A DNA stretch of 64,000 bases from Streptomyces sp. NL15-2K (GTDB taxonomy: Bacteria; Actinomycetota; Actinomycetes; Streptomycetales; Streptomycetaceae), in contig NZ_CP130630.1 in the NCBI RefSeq assembly GCF_030551255.1, positions 12,089,001 to 12,153,000 of the forward strand, in the 5' to 3' direction. Under the pieces are notes generated by a model, which was not told where the DNA came from, made no database searches, and was given only the letters and a program-made list of their open reading frames with translations. The translations under genes and the position numbers were made by a program. Shown piece after piece: positions 25,138-34,245 of this stretch (position 1 is its first letter; each line of letters begins with the position of its first letter).

Positions 25138-26831
25138 GGGGGGTGCCCCTATCTGTTTCGTCAACCCCGGGGGGTCGGCTTGTAGGGGTTGATCGTGGTT
25201 TTCGGGAACGTCCCGCGAAGCGGGATGTTCCTGGCGGATCGGGTGGCTGATGGGCATCCCGGTGGCCGGCAGGGCCGGAGTGGCCGTGCCGGTGCGCGGG
25301 CGTGATGGGGCTTGGAGGGTAGGGGCGGTGGAGTCGTCAGGCGGCGAGGTCGACGTCGTTCGGGGTGCGTGCTTCGTAGAGGGCCCCGGTGCGGATCATG
25401 GCGTGGATGACGTTCACGCGCTGGCGGGCCAGGCGGAGGATCGCCTGGGTGTGGGTCTTGCCGCGTGCGCGTTGCCGGTCGTAGTAGATCCGGGAGGACG
25501 GGTCGGCTTTGCAGCCGATCGCGGCGAACGCGGCCTGGAACAGGGCGCGTTTGAGGAGCCGGTTGCCGCGGTGGGGTGCGTGCTCGCCGCGGATGGAGGT
25601 GCCCGAGGACTTCGTGGCGGGGGCGAGTCCGGCGTAGGAGGCGAGGTGTCCGGCGGTGGGGAAGCCGGTGCCGTCGCCGATCGCGACGATCACGGCCGCT
25701 GTGGTCCTGACGCCCAGGCCGGGCAGGGAGGTCAGGAGGTGGAAAAGAGGGAGGGCCTCCAGCAGGGCGGCGATCTCCTGCTCGGCCTGGCGGCGCTGGG
25801 TGTGGGCGGCGGCGAGCTGGGCGGCGAGTCCCGGCACGATCAGCGCGGATGCCTCGGTGCCCGGCACGACAAGGGTCTGCTCGGCGAGCGCGTCGAAGAT
25901 CTCTGCGGTCAGGTGGTGGGCCTTGCGCGAACCGTGCACCTTGAGCAGGGCCTCGCAGCGGGCCCGGCCCAGTTTCCTCAGTCTCGCCGGGGAGCCGTGC
26001 CGTTGGAGGAGCGCCTGGATATAGGGGTAGGCCAGGCGCGGGCCGAGCACACGCTCGAGAGAGGGGTGGATCTGAGAGAGCAGGCCGCGCAGCCGGTTGG
26101 TGGCGCGGTTGACCTCGCCGGCCAGGTCGTTGTCGTAGCCGGTGAGCATGGTCAGCTCGGCCAGCACCTCGTCGTCGCGGTCCACCGCGCGCAGGGTGTG
26201 CGGCATGGTGCGGGCGGTCTCGGCGATCACGAACGCGTCGCGGGCGTCGGTCTTGGCCTCGCCCGGGTGCAGGTCGGCGGCCCGCCGCATCGACAGCCCG
26301 GGCAGGTAGGCCACCCGGCAGCCGGCCGCGCGGGCCACCGTCAGCGGCAGCGCGCCGATGTTGGCGACCTGGTCCACGATCACCAGGACAGTGCCGAACT
26401 TCGCCACCAGCCTGGTGAACAGCTCCAGCAGTTTCGGCTCGGTGTTGGGCAGCCGCTTGTCGTGCACGGTTCTGCCGTCTTCGGTCCGGCCGTGGGCGTG
26501 GTGGAACTCCTTGCCCAGGTCCAGGCCGAGGAAAAGATCTATCGCGGTCGTGTCGACCATGTACGCGTGCCCCTCGCCACTCGTCTCCTCAACTCCCGGC
26601 CGTCCCTGCGGCACCACACGCCGGCAACCACGTTACGCAGACATGCCACCAGTGAAACGGCCCGGCATTGCGCCGGACCAGGCGGTCGTCAGGCCCCTCA
26701 TCAGCGGTCAAGCGGTGCCCCGAAGCCCGGCGGCAACACCCCCCAGGTCATCCGTACGACAGGGGGCACACAGCCATACCGGACCCGGGGGCCAGGCGCC
26801 CCATTGCGGGGCCACGAAAAAGGTAACGGGG
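25138..26831 (-). mobile_element. IS110-family insertion sequence, copy 2
   Basis: 1,694 bp in inverted orientation to copy 1, with the same ends and an identical-length layout; the two look identical wherever compared. It lies within a G-run (C-run in the element's orientation) of the permease gene. The run is now eight C's on the left side and ten on the right, against four and six at copy 1. The site read in the element's direction is GGCG followed by C's, similar to the G-C6 context of copy 1. Confidence 0.9.
25337..26560 (-). CDS. IS110-family transposase, copy 2
   Basis: 407 residues, the same protein as the copy at 14996-16219, with Asp14, Asp63, Asp105, Asp108 and Ser322 all present, so presumed active. 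A long open frame on the opposite strand of this region is a high-GC shadow and encodes nothing recognisable. The gene is antisense to the interrupted permease. Confidence 0.93.
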   Translation of the reverse strand: MVDTTAIDLFLGLDLGKEFHHAHGRTEDGRTVHDKRLPNTEPKLLELFTRLVAKFGTVLVIVDQVANIGALPLTVARAAGCRVAYLPGLSMRRAADLHPGEAKTDARDAFVIAETARTMPHTLRAVDRDDEVLAELTMLTGYDNDLAGEVNRATNRLRGLLSQIHPSLERVLGPRLAYPYIQALLQRHGSPARLRKLGRARCEALLKVHGSRKAHHLTAEIFDALAEQTLVVPGTEASALIVPGLAAQLAAAHTQRRQAEQEIAALLEALPLFHLLTSLPGLGVRTTAAVIVAIGDGTGFPTAGHLASYAGLAPATKSSGTSIRGEHAPHRGNRLLKRALFQAAFAAIGCKADPSSRIYYDRQRARGKTHTQAILRLARQRVNVIHAMIRTGALYEARTPNDVDLAA

Positions 26832-26999
26832 GGGGCGCCAGCACCGACCTGTTCGCGCTCGTCGTGACCGGATCCCTGATCTCGATCCTCCCGCTCGTCG
26901 CGGCCTTCCTGCTGCTCCAGCGCTACTGGCAGAGCGGACTGGCCACCGGCAGCGTCAAGCAGTAGCCCCCTCACCCCCTTCTCCTCGGAGGTTCCCCAC

Positions 27000-29165
27000 A
27001 TGGCGGATCTGCCCGTCCGCGTCCTCTTCGGCGCCGCGTACTACCACGAGTACACGCCCGCGTACGACCCCGAACTGCGGCCCGACGAGCGGCTCAAGAC
27101 CGACCTGGACCTGATGGCCGCGGCGAACTTCAGCGTGATCCGGGTGGGGGAGTCGGTCTGGTCGACCTGGGAGCCGGAGAACGGGAAGTTCGACCTCGAC
27201 TGGCTCCAGCCGGTCCTCGACGGCGCCCACGAGCGCGGCATCTCCGTCATCGTCGGCACCCCGACGTACGCGGTGCCGCCGTGGCTGGCCCGCCAGTACC
27301 CGGAGATCACCGGCGAGTACGCCACCGGGCGGCGGCTCGGCTGGGGCGGCCGCCAGGAGGCCGACTTCACCCACCCCGCCTTCCGATTCCACGCCGAACG
27401 GGTCATCCGCAAGATGGTCGCCAGGTACGCCGACCACCCGGCGGTCATCGGCTGGCAGGTGGACAACGAACCGGGTCTGCACCTCCTCCACAACCGTGGC
27501 GTCTTCGAGCGCTTCGTCGACCACCTGCGCGAGAAGTACGGCGACGTCGAGACCCTCAACCGCGAGTGGGGCCTGGTCTACTGGTCGCACCGCCTGACCA
27601 CGTGGGCGGACCTGTGGACGCCGGACGGCAACGTCCAGCCCCAGTACGACGTCGCCTGGCGGGAGTTCCAGGCCCGCCAGGTCATGGAACTCATCGGCTG
27701 GCAGGCCGACCTCGTCCGCGAGTACGCCCGCCCCGGTCAGTTCGTCACCACCTGTATCTCCTACACCCGGCAGGGCGTGGCGGACGACGAGTTGTCCTCC
27801 CCCCTCGACATCGCCTCCGGCAACCCCTACTACGACATGCAGGACGGTCTGCTGCTGCCCGACCCCACGCCCGACGACCACGAGCAGATCTGGAAGACCA
27901 CCGGCGTCTGGTCGATGTACCAGACCGCGGACTGGATGTTCTCCTCCCGCCAGGAACCCTTCCTGGTCACCGAGACCAACGCGGCCTCCATCGGCTTCCC
28001 CTGGGACAACCGCCCCGCCTACGACGGCCAGTGGCGGCAAGCCGCCTGGGCGCATGTCGCGCGGGGCGCGCGGATGGTCGAGTACTGGCAGTGGCAGACC
28101 CTGCGCTTCGGCGCGGAGACCTACTGGGGAGGTGTCCTGCCGCACAGCGGACAGCCGGGCCGTGCCTATGCCGAACTGGCCCGCCTGGGCGCCGAGTTCG
28201 ACAAGGCGGGCCCGCTCGTCGCGGGGATCGAGCCGGATGCCGACATCACCATGGTCTACTCGACGCCCAGCAAGTGGCTCATGCAGAAGTACCCGCCGCT
28301 CGCCACCGCCGACGGCGAACCGGATCCCGCCGCCTACCACCGCATCCTCGACCCGTTCTACCGCGGCGCCTTCGACGCCGGCCGCCAGGTGCGCATCGTG
28401 CACGCCCGGCAGTTGCACGACCCGCGCGGTGAGCGGCAGGGGCTTACGCCCGAGGAGGCCGTGCGCCGGCACCCGGTCCTCGTCGTCCCCGGCCTGTACC
28501 TCGCCCACGACGAGACGGTCGACTGGCTCGCCGCCTACGCCCACGCCGGCGGCCACCTGCTCCTCGGCCCGCGCACCGCCTACGCCGACCACGAGGCACG
28601 GGCCCGGCACGAACGGGCACCCGGGCGCCTCGCCGAGGCCGCCGGCGTCCACTACGACGAGTTCAGCAACCTCGCAGGCGCCGTACCGGTCCGCCCCGCG
28701 GCCGACGGCCCGTTGCGGTTGCCGGACGACGCGGCGGCGACGCACTGGGTGGACGGTCTCACCGTCACCGACGCCGACGTCCTCGCGGGCTACGAGCACC
28801 CGCACTTCGGCCGCTGGCCGGCGATCACCACCCGTCGCCACGGCGCGGGCCGCGTCACGTACGTGGGCACCCTGCCCGACCGAGCCCTCGCCCGCGCCCT
28901 GGCCGCATGGCTGGCCCCCGCCGCCCGCCACGGCTGGGGAGACCTCCCGGCGTCCGTGACCGCGACGACCGGCACCTCCTCCGACGGGCGCCGCGTCCAC
29001 GTGGTCCACAACTGGAGCTGGGAGCCCACCCGGGTCGAGGCCCCCGCGGCGCTGACCGACGTCCTGGGCGGCGCCGAGGTTCCCGCCGGTACGGAGGTGG
29101 AGCTGGGCGCATGGGACGTACGTGTGTTCGCCACGGCGGCGGACGCTCGGGAGGACGACCGATGA
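27000..29165 (+). CDS. beta-galactosidase, glycoside hydrolase family 42
   Basis: A 721-residue GH42 enzyme. The TIM barrel (about 1-400) opens FGAAYYHEYTP and carries the general acid/base Glu157 in WQVDNEPGLH and the nucleophile Glu325 in FLVTETNAAS. The trimerisation domain follows (VVPGLYLAHDETVDWL) and then a C-terminal beta domain (VHVVHNWSWEPTRVEAP). No signal peptide, so it acts on imported galactosides in the cytoplasm. GGAGG precedes the ATG. It follows the broken permease by 34 bases and belongs to the LacI-controlled operon. Without the permease its substrate supply is doubtful. Confidence 0.93.
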   Translation: MADLPVRVLFGAAYYHEYTPAYDPELRPDERLKTDLDLMAAANFSVIRVGESVWSTWEPENGKFDLDWLQPVLDGAHERGISVIVGTPTYAVPPWLARQYPEITGEYATGRRLGWGGRQEADFTHPAFRFHAERVIRKMVARYADHPAVIGWQVDNEPGLHLLHNRGVFERFVDHLREKYGDVETLNREWGLVYWSHRLTTWADLWTPDGNVQPQYDVAWREFQARQVMELIGWQADLVREYARPGQFVTTCISYTRQGVADDELSSPLDIASGNPYYDMQDGLLLPDPTPDDHEQIWKTTGVWSMYQTADWMFSSRQEPFLVTETNAASIGFPWDNRPAYDGQWRQAAWAHVARGARMVEYWQWQTLRFGAETYWGGVLPHSGQPGRAYAELARLGAEFDKAGPLVAGIEPDADITMVYSTPSKWLMQKYPPLATADGEPDPAAYHRILDPFYRGAFDAGRQVRIVHARQLHDPRGERQGLTPEEAVRRHPVLVVPGLYLAHDETVDWLAAYAHAGGHLLLGPRTAYADHEARARHERAPGRLAEAAGVHYDEFSNLAGAVPVRPAADGPLRLPDDAAATHWVDGLTVTDADVLAGYEHPHFGRWPAITTRRHGAGRVTYVGTLPDRALARALAAWLAPAARHGWGDLPASVTATTGTSSDGRRVHVVHNWSWEPTRVEAPAALTDVLGGAEVPAGTEVELGAWDVRVFATAADAREDDR

Positions 29166-29278
29166 AGCGAGCCGCAGGGCCGTACGGCGACGGCTTCGGC
29201 AGTTCCGGAGCGACGGTGAGAGACCGGGGCGCGCGTCGACAGCCAAATGCTGGACATGCCACCGCAATTGGAGGAGTC

Positions 29279-31123
29279 ATGCACGGAAGAAGGCCGACGA
29301 AGGCACTGGGAACCTTCATCGCGGCAGGCGCGATGCTGGTGATACCCATGGCCAGTGCGCAGGCGTACAACCCGACGGGCGGGATCATGTACCAGCTCGG
29401 AAACGAGCCGTGCCTGAAGGGACGGGGCAACTGCGCGGTCTACCCGAAGTCGGCGCAGCTGCCGAGCGGGCGTCTCGTCGCCTCGTTCGAGAAGGCCACG
29501 GTCGTACCGGAGACGGGCAGCGCCGACGGCGAGACGCTCCCGGTGTACAAGAGCGACGACCACGGAACGTCGTGGCAGCCGTTGTCGGAGGTCAAGGCCC
29601 CGGCGTACCTCTCCAGCGACCCGAAGTACGCCAAGTACACGAGCAACTGGACGAACCCGTACCTCTACGTGATGCCGCAGACGGTCGGGAACCTCAAGGC
29701 GGGCACGCTGCTCCTCGCGAGTGTCGTGTCGGGCGACGACCACTACTACCGTGAGCACAAGGCGGCCGACCCGAACTGGACGCCGTCCAACGACGGAGAC
29801 CGCAGCGACCTGGCGATCGCCCTGTACTCGAGCACCGACGACGGCGCGTCGTGGAAGGTCGTCAACGTCATCGCCACCGGTGGCTGGCAGGGCGGCAGCG
29901 CGGGCGCGGTCGGCAAGAACGTCGCCGCCGCGAACACGCACCAGCAGGTGGATCCCCTCTGGGAGCCGTACCTGATGGTCCACAACGGCCGGCTGGTCTG
30001 TTACTACTCGGACGAGAACGACTACATCGGCTTCAATCCGGTCACCGGCGTCCCGACCCTGGATCCCGCGAACGACACCGCTCCGGACTCGCACGGCCAG
30101 ATCCTCGTCCACAAGACCTGGAACGGGCGCGGCGCGCAGTGGAGCGCTCCCGTCGTCGACGTCGCGGGCCTGACCCAGAACATGGGAGGCGGCAAGACGG
30201 AGATCGGAGGCGGCCGGCCGGGCATGACGAACGTCGTCCCGACGACGGACGGGAAGTGGCTCCTCACCTTCGAGTACTGGGGCGGCGGAACCAACACCAA
30301 GTACCTGCTCGCCGACGCCCCGCTGAAGTTCTACCGCGGCTCCCCGACCGGCGAGGCCGTCACCTCACTGCCGGTCGACGCCGGTTCCCGTCCGCTCGCG
30401 GTCAACGGCAGTCCGGTCGTCATCCGGCTTCCCGACGGGCGCCTGGTGTACAACGCCGCCGGCAGCGGCAACGTCTGGGTCAACGAGAGCGGACGCAGCG
30501 ACGGGGCGTGGAAGGAGTACCAGACGACCTCACGGGCGGGATACAGCCGCAACCTGCAGTACGTCCGGGGCACCGGCCGCATCGCGATCCTCAACAACCA
30601 GGACACGTCGACGATCGCCTACGCCGAGGTCGATCTCGGCCACTCGGACGGCGCCTACTACCAGCTCGTGAACCGCAAGACCGGTCAGGTCATCGGCACC
30701 GGGGGCAAGACCAACGACGCGAACATCGGCAACGGAGACGTTCCCGACGTCCGCCTAGAGAACGCCGGTTCGACGGCGAACAAGGACACCCAGTTCTGGC
30801 ACGTGGTGACCGAACCACAGGGCGGCACGACCCTGCTGAACAAGTCGGGCGGCCGCGCGGCCGCCATCTGGACGGGGAATGCGACGGTCGGCCAGCGGAT
30901 CGGCCAGTGGGTCGACAACAGCGCCACGGGCAGCTGGAACGTCATCAGGACCGCCGACGGCTACTACAAGTTCCAGGCGCTCAAGAACCCGGACGTGTAC
31001 CTGACCGGTGCATCCGCCGGGGCGCCGCTGACCTTGCAGAACGCGGTCGCGGACGGCTCGCAGGAGTGGCGGCTCGTCCAGCGGGCTCCGACCTCCGTGG
31101 ACCTGACGCGGGACAGGCGTTGA
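29279..31123 (+). CDS. secreted sialidase-like beta-propeller with ricin-type lectin domain
   Basis: A 614-residue secreted protein. The signal peptide ends near ASAQA (about residue 30). The body (30-440) is a sialidase-superfamily propeller with Asp-box-like repeats SDDHGTSW and STDDGASW. Residues from about 455 form a ricin-B-type trefoil with YYQLVNRKTGQVI, LNKSGGRAAAIW and YKFQALKNPDVYL. The start has GGAGGAG upstream; no native start lies closer to the GH42 gene. It likely binds and perhaps cleaves an extracellular galactose-containing polymer, feeding the operon (inference); the catalytic residues were not assigned. The stop may be premature, as coding continues in another frame. Confidence 0.82.
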   Translation: MHGRRPTKALGTFIAAGAMLVIPMASAQAYNPTGGIMYQLGNEPCLKGRGNCAVYPKSAQLPSGRLVASFEKATVVPETGSADGETLPVYKSDDHGTSWQPLSEVKAPAYLSSDPKYAKYTSNWTNPYLYVMPQTVGNLKAGTLLLASVVSGDDHYYREHKAADPNWTPSNDGDRSDLAIALYSSTDDGASWKVVNVIATGGWQGGSAGAVGKNVAAANTHQQVDPLWEPYLMVHNGRLVCYYSDENDYIGFNPVTGVPTLDPANDTAPDSHGQILVHKTWNGRGAQWSAPVVDVAGLTQNMGGGKTEIGGGRPGMTNVVPTTDGKWLLTFEYWGGGTNTKYLLADAPLKFYRGSPTGEAVTSLPVDAGSRPLAVNGSPVVIRLPDGRLVYNAAGSGNVWVNESGRSDGAWKEYQTTSRAGYSRNLQYVRGTGRIAILNNQDTSTIAYAEVDLGHSDGAYYQLVNRKTGQVIGTGGKTNDANIGNGDVPDVRLENAGSTANKDTQFWHVVTEPQGGTTLLNKSGGRAAAIWTGNATVGQRIGQWVDNSATGSWNVIRTADGYYKFQALKNPDVYLTGASAGAPLTLQNAVADGSQEWRLVQRAPTSVDLTRDRR

Positions 31124-31302
31124 AGCATCTGACCGCGAGCAGCGTCGGAACGAAGGCCATCCTGTCGCTGAACGCCGCCGCGTCGGATCCCGCGGGCACG
31201 GCCACGCACGTGAACAAGACCGGCCAGGTCTACGTGGTGTTCGACGACACGCCGCTGAAGTGGGACACGGCCAAGGTGCGGGGCACTGCCTCCGGACAAT
31301 GA
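31124..31302 (+). pseudogene. frameshifted C-terminal extension of the secreted lectin protein
   Basis: Directly after the stop at 31123, another frame on the same strand reads ALKHLTASSVGTKAILSLNA, then ATHVNKTGQVYVVFDDTPLK and WDTAKVRGTASGQ to a stop at 31302. The residue pattern and codon use look like a beta-sandwich tail domain. It has no start of its own. A one-base change near 31110 would join it to the lectin protein, giving about 675 residues. Confidence 0.5.
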
Positions 31303-31388
31303 TCCGGGCGCTGATCCGCCCACGCGAACAGCTCGAACACCTCCGTCGCAAAGTCCTGCGCACCCCACCGCACTCGGCCAACTCCCCG

Positions 31389-31409
31389 CCCCGCACATTC
31401 GGTGCGGGG
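31389..31409 (+). terminator. hairpin terminator after the galactoside operon
   Basis: CCCCGCAC-ATTCG-GTGCGGGG forms an 8-bp stem with a 5-base loop, 87 bases after the tail frame ends and upstream of the SRPBCC gene. Confidence 0.55.
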
Positions 31410-31484
31410 AGACCGATGACTTTTCGTGCGCCCGGTCGTCTACCGATGCGACAGCCGACCATGAGCGAGACGAGGCGACGAGAC

Positions 31485-31937
31485 ATGAGCACTGAGCAGA
31501 CCACCGCGGCCAACGGCTTCTCCTACACGCTGACCCGAACACTGGACGCCCCTGCGGCCAAGGTGTGGCGGGCGTGGACCACCCCCGAGCAGTATGCGCA
31601 GTGGGCTTACGCCGCTGCCGGCTCCGTCGAGATGGACGTACGGCCTGGCGGAGCGTGGAAGGCCACGATGGTCACACCCGACGGGGGCCAGTTCCCGCTG
31701 ACCGGCTCTTACCTCGAGGTCGCCGAGAACCGCCTCCTCGTGGTCGGCATGGACGTGCCCGGCAAGCCCGTGCCCGCAGCCATGACCATGGAACTCGACG
31801 AGCAGGACGACCACCACGTGCGGATCGTGCTCCGCCAGACCTGCGACACCGCCGAGGAACGCGACATGGCCGAACAGGGCAGCACCATGCTCCTCGACAG
31901 CCTGAGCGCCTTCCTGGCCGAAGAGACGAAAGACTGA
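31485..31937 (+). CDS. SRPBCC (AHSA1-like) domain protein
   Basis: A 150-residue START/SRPBCC-fold protein: YTLTRTLDAPAAKVWRAWTT is the typical first strand and helix, then GGAWKATMVTPDGGQFPLTG and the long C-terminal helix EQGSTMLLDSLSAFLAEE. These proteins bind hydrophobic ligands in a deep cavity; the ligand here is unknown. The ATG at 31485 is favoured for fold length; ATGs at 31446 and 31461 would add a short charged leader. Relatives are often preceded by an ArsR regulator, which is absent here. Confidence 0.78.
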   Translation: MSTEQTTAANGFSYTLTRTLDAPAAKVWRAWTTPEQYAQWAYAAAGSVEMDVRPGGAWKATMVTPDGGQFPLTGSYLEVAENRLLVVGMDVPGKPVPAAMTMELDEQDDHHVRIVLRQTCDTAEERDMAEQGSTMLLDSLSAFLAEETKD

Positions 31938-31988
31938 ACGCCGCGCCCTCTTTTCCGCCCCTGCCTCCGCCTCCGTGTCAGAAATATA

Positions 31989-32024
31989 AAACGCAACAAG
32001 ACGAATGTGCGTTTCTATTTTTCG
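31989..32024 (+). terminator. factor-independent terminator in an AT-rich pocket
   Basis: AAACGCA and TGCGTTT form a 7-bp stem separated by 12 bases and followed by a T-rich tract (TTTCTATTTTT). Such U-tract terminators are rare in this high-GC genome. The surrounding 60 bases are strongly AT-rich. It separates the SRPBCC gene from the YihY gene. Confidence 0.55.
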
Positions 32025-32068
32025 CGAATTCGGGCATGGAAGGTCCGCGCCACGGATACCCGTGCGGA

Positions 32069-33130
32069 ATGGTACGGACACTGAAACGGCATGGAAGGCA
32101 CGGCGCAGCCGGCCAGAAGGCCGAGCCCGTGCGGGCACCGGAGGCACCGGAGGCGGGGCCGGATGAGCAGGTGGAGCGGCAGGCGCCGGACACTCCGACG
32201 GATCTGCCCCGGCGCTCCTGGGGGGCGGTGCTGAAAGGCACCCTCAGGGAGTTCAAGAAGGATGAGCTGACCGACCGGGCCGCGGCGCTGACCTACTACG
32301 GGATCCTGGCGCTGTTCCCGGCACTGCTCGCGCTGATCTCGCTGCTCGGGGTCGTCGGCCGGTCCGCGACGCAGGAGGTACTGGACAACATCCAGAATCT
32401 TGCCCCGGGCGCGGCGCGGGACGTCCTGAACAACGCGGTGCGGGAGTTGCAGGGCAACGCCGGGATCGGCTCGGTGATGGCGATCGTGGGCCTGGTGCTC
32501 GCGGTGTGGTCGGCGTCCGGCTATGTCGCCGCGTTCATCAGGAGTGCGAACGCGGTCTACGACGTCCCCGAGGGCCGTCCGGTGTGGAAGGTGCTGCCGG
32601 TGCGGGTCGGGGTGACCGTGGCGTTGATGATCATGGCCGTGGTCAGCGCGCTGATCGTCGTGTTCACCGGCGGCCTGGCACGGGAGGTGGGTACCGCGCT
32701 GGGCGTCGGTGACACAGCACTGACGGTGTGGTCGATCGCGAAGTGGCCGGTGCTGGTGCTCCTGGTCACGATCATGATCGCGGTCCTGTACTGGGCGACG
32801 CCCAACGCGCGGGTCCGCGGCTTCCGCTGGATCACGCCGGGCAGTTTCCTGGCGCTGGTGATCTGGATGATCGCCTCGGCCGGGTTCGCGATCTATGTGG
32901 CGAACTTCGCCTCGTACAACAAGACCTACGGCACGCTCGCCGGTGTGATCATTTTCCTGGTGTGGCTGTGGATCACCAATCTGGCGATCCTGCTCGGCTT
33001 GGAGTTCGATGCGGAGCTGGCTCGCCAGCGCGCTGTAGCAGGCGGTCACCCGGCTGAGAAGGAGCCGTATGTGCAGCCCCGCGACACGCGGAAGTGGGAC
33101 GAGGAGGACCGCCGCCGTCTTGAATCCTGA
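32069..33130 (+). CDS. YihY/virulence factor BrkB family membrane protein
   Basis: A 353-residue protein of the YihY family. A charged cytoplasmic N-terminus of about 55 residues leads to the family opening FKKDELTDRAAALTYYGILA, followed by six predicted membrane helices with VWSASGYVAAFIRSANAVYD and the conserved ASYNKTYGTLAGVIIFLVW. The tail is hydrophilic (PYVQPRDTRKWDEEDRRRLE). Once named RNase BN in error, the family has no proven function; roles in transport or envelope stress have been suggested. The start is uncertain: ATG at 32036 and 32069 both lack strong sites. Confidence 0.9.
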   Translation: MVRTLKRHGRHGAAGQKAEPVRAPEAPEAGPDEQVERQAPDTPTDLPRRSWGAVLKGTLREFKKDELTDRAAALTYYGILALFPALLALISLLGVVGRSATQEVLDNIQNLAPGAARDVLNNAVRELQGNAGIGSVMAIVGLVLAVWSASGYVAAFIRSANAVYDVPEGRPVWKVLPVRVGVTVALMIMAVVSALIVVFTGGLAREVGTALGVGDTALTVWSIAKWPVLVLLVTIMIAVLYWATPNARVRGFRWITPGSFLALVIWMIASAGFAIYVANFASYNKTYGTLAGVIIFLVWLWITNLAILLGLEFDAELARQRAVAGGHPAEKEPYVQPRDTRKWDEEDRRRLES

Positions 33131-33179
33131 GGTGGCGTCTCACCGACCGGCGGGGGCCCGGTGGGAAGTCGGCTCATCA

Positions 33180-33947
33180 AGGGCTCGGTGGCGGATCCGC
33201 GCGGCGGGGATCGTACGCCGGCCAGGGGGTCGTTCGCCTGAAGGCCGCCCTGGGTACGGCGGGCCACGCCCGGCGGCGCAGCAGGCGGCCGAGCACGGCA
33301 AAATCTGGTGGGCCGCGGCCGGGGCAGTCGCCGCCGCTTGGGTGGCGGCGGCCACGGCGACAGGCGCAGGCGTCGTCGAACGCGGCCCTCGGCTCCCGAT
33401 CCGCGGGGCCCGCGCCCGGGCTCGCGAACATCTCCGGGCCCTGTCGGGGGCCGCCGCCGAGGTGGGGGATGCCGCGATCACGACATCGGCGGACCACACC
33501 CGCTCGACGGCCGCGGTGACGTCCGGGTCGCTCCCGCCGAGCAGGCCGGCCCCGAGCGCGGTGACTTCGAGGACCTCGCAGTCGAGTCCGAGGCCCGCCG
33601 CGAGGCGTTCGGCGGCATCGCGGGAGCGCGAGCCCGGTCCTCGCCGAGCTCGGCGAGGAGCGAGCCGACGAGACGTCCGGGACTTGCGTCCGCGGCGACG
33701 ATCTCGCGCAGCTCACCCAGGCGGAACGACTGCGGCAGCGTCGAAGGTCGTAGTCGGCGTTGCGCGAAAGGTAGGTGGCGACGGCCTCCTCGTCCAGAAC
33801 TCGTGCACCGCGTCGCGGCGTGCCCGCGGCCTCGGCGCGATCTCGTTCGATGTCGTCGCCGATCTCCGGGCGGTCGACGGCGTACGTGCCCGTCGCCGTC
33901 GGCGTGGGCTCCTCGGCGGGGGAGTCCGGCTTGTCCGTGGCCCACAT
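33180..33947 (-). pseudogene. degraded NADPH-dependent FMN reductase-like gene
   Basis: No single frame is open across this region, but minus-strand pieces in successive frames resemble a flavoprotein. An N-terminal part VLDEEAVATYLSRNADYDLR is followed, after shifts, by AAGLGLDCEVLEVTALGAG, AVERVWSADVVIAASPT (typical of the FMN-binding loop) and PVAVAAATQAAAT. The segment after ASPT that normally carries the dimer contact is missing, and further shifts follow in GC runs. At least four changes are needed, so it is a true relic. Apparent long frames on the plus strand here are shadows. The family call is by eye. Confidence 0.38.
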
Positions 33948-34034
33948 GCCGCTCGGGAGTGGCCAAACCTGCCCAGTTGATCTGCCCGCACGTTGCGTTC
34001 CGCCCCCTGTGCGCCGTCACTGTGGACGCGCCGT

Positions 34035-34236
34035 CTAGTGCCCCGGCAGGCAACGTTTGCCCGTTAAGGAGCGGCGTCCGGTGCGTGCTCTCGGCGTGCC
34101 GGCCGAAAGCCCTCGTACTGGACGTACTTGGGCTTTCGGCCGGTGCGGCGAGTGGGGGCACCTCCCACGCCTTTAAGGCAGTGGGGGAGCGTGCCGGGCG
34201 TCGCGACGGGGCGAACGTTGCCTGTCGGGGCACTAG
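34035..34236. mobile_element. 202-bp MITE-like element with terminal inverted repeats
   Basis: The ends are inverted repeats of about 30 bp: CTAGTGCCCCGGCAGGCAAC on the left against CTAGTGCCCCGACAGGCAAC (complement of the right), continuing as CGTT-T/C-GCC. CTAG at both outer ends suggests a TA- or CTAG-type target. It has no coding capacity. Inside are two long hairpins: CGGCCGAAAGCCC with its complement around 34101-34141, and CTCCCACGCCTT paired with AAGGCAGTGGGGGAG at 34160-34189. It was probably mobilised by a transposase encoded elsewhere. Confidence 0.8.
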
Positions 34237-34245
34237 GGTGCGGGC
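34234..34245 (+). promoter_or_regulatory. -10 box at the MITE edge, leaderless start
   Basis: TAGGGT (34234-34239) straddles the right end of the MITE (CACTAG) and native DNA (GGT). The ATG of the SDR gene is at 34246, six bases on, and has no ribosome-binding site. This fits a leaderless mRNA whose -10 element is partly supplied by the insertion. Confidence 0.45.

Larger units (their letters stand above)
24333..26965 (+). pseudogene. sugar ABC transporter permease (MalG-like), split by IS110
   Basis: The gene starts at ATG 24333 with an AGGAGG site and reads through five helices and the EAA loop (LEAARIDGAGEVRIFFRIAL) to AAQAQNGG near 25137. There an IS110 copy (25138-26831) interrupts it in a run of G's. 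The last 43 codons resume after the element as ASTDLFALVVTGSLISILPL through WQSGLATGSVKQ and stop at 26965. The insertion cuts off the final membrane helix, although the EAA loop survives. The intact gene would encode about 310 residues. Precise excision could restore it, since no coding sequence other than part of the G-run seems lost. Confidence 0.9.

Noticed and set aside
25250..26965. A 571-codon plus-strand frame across the IS110 copy
   Set aside because: It is the antisense shadow of the transposase, joined by chance to the permease tail. The same shadow exists opposite copy 1.
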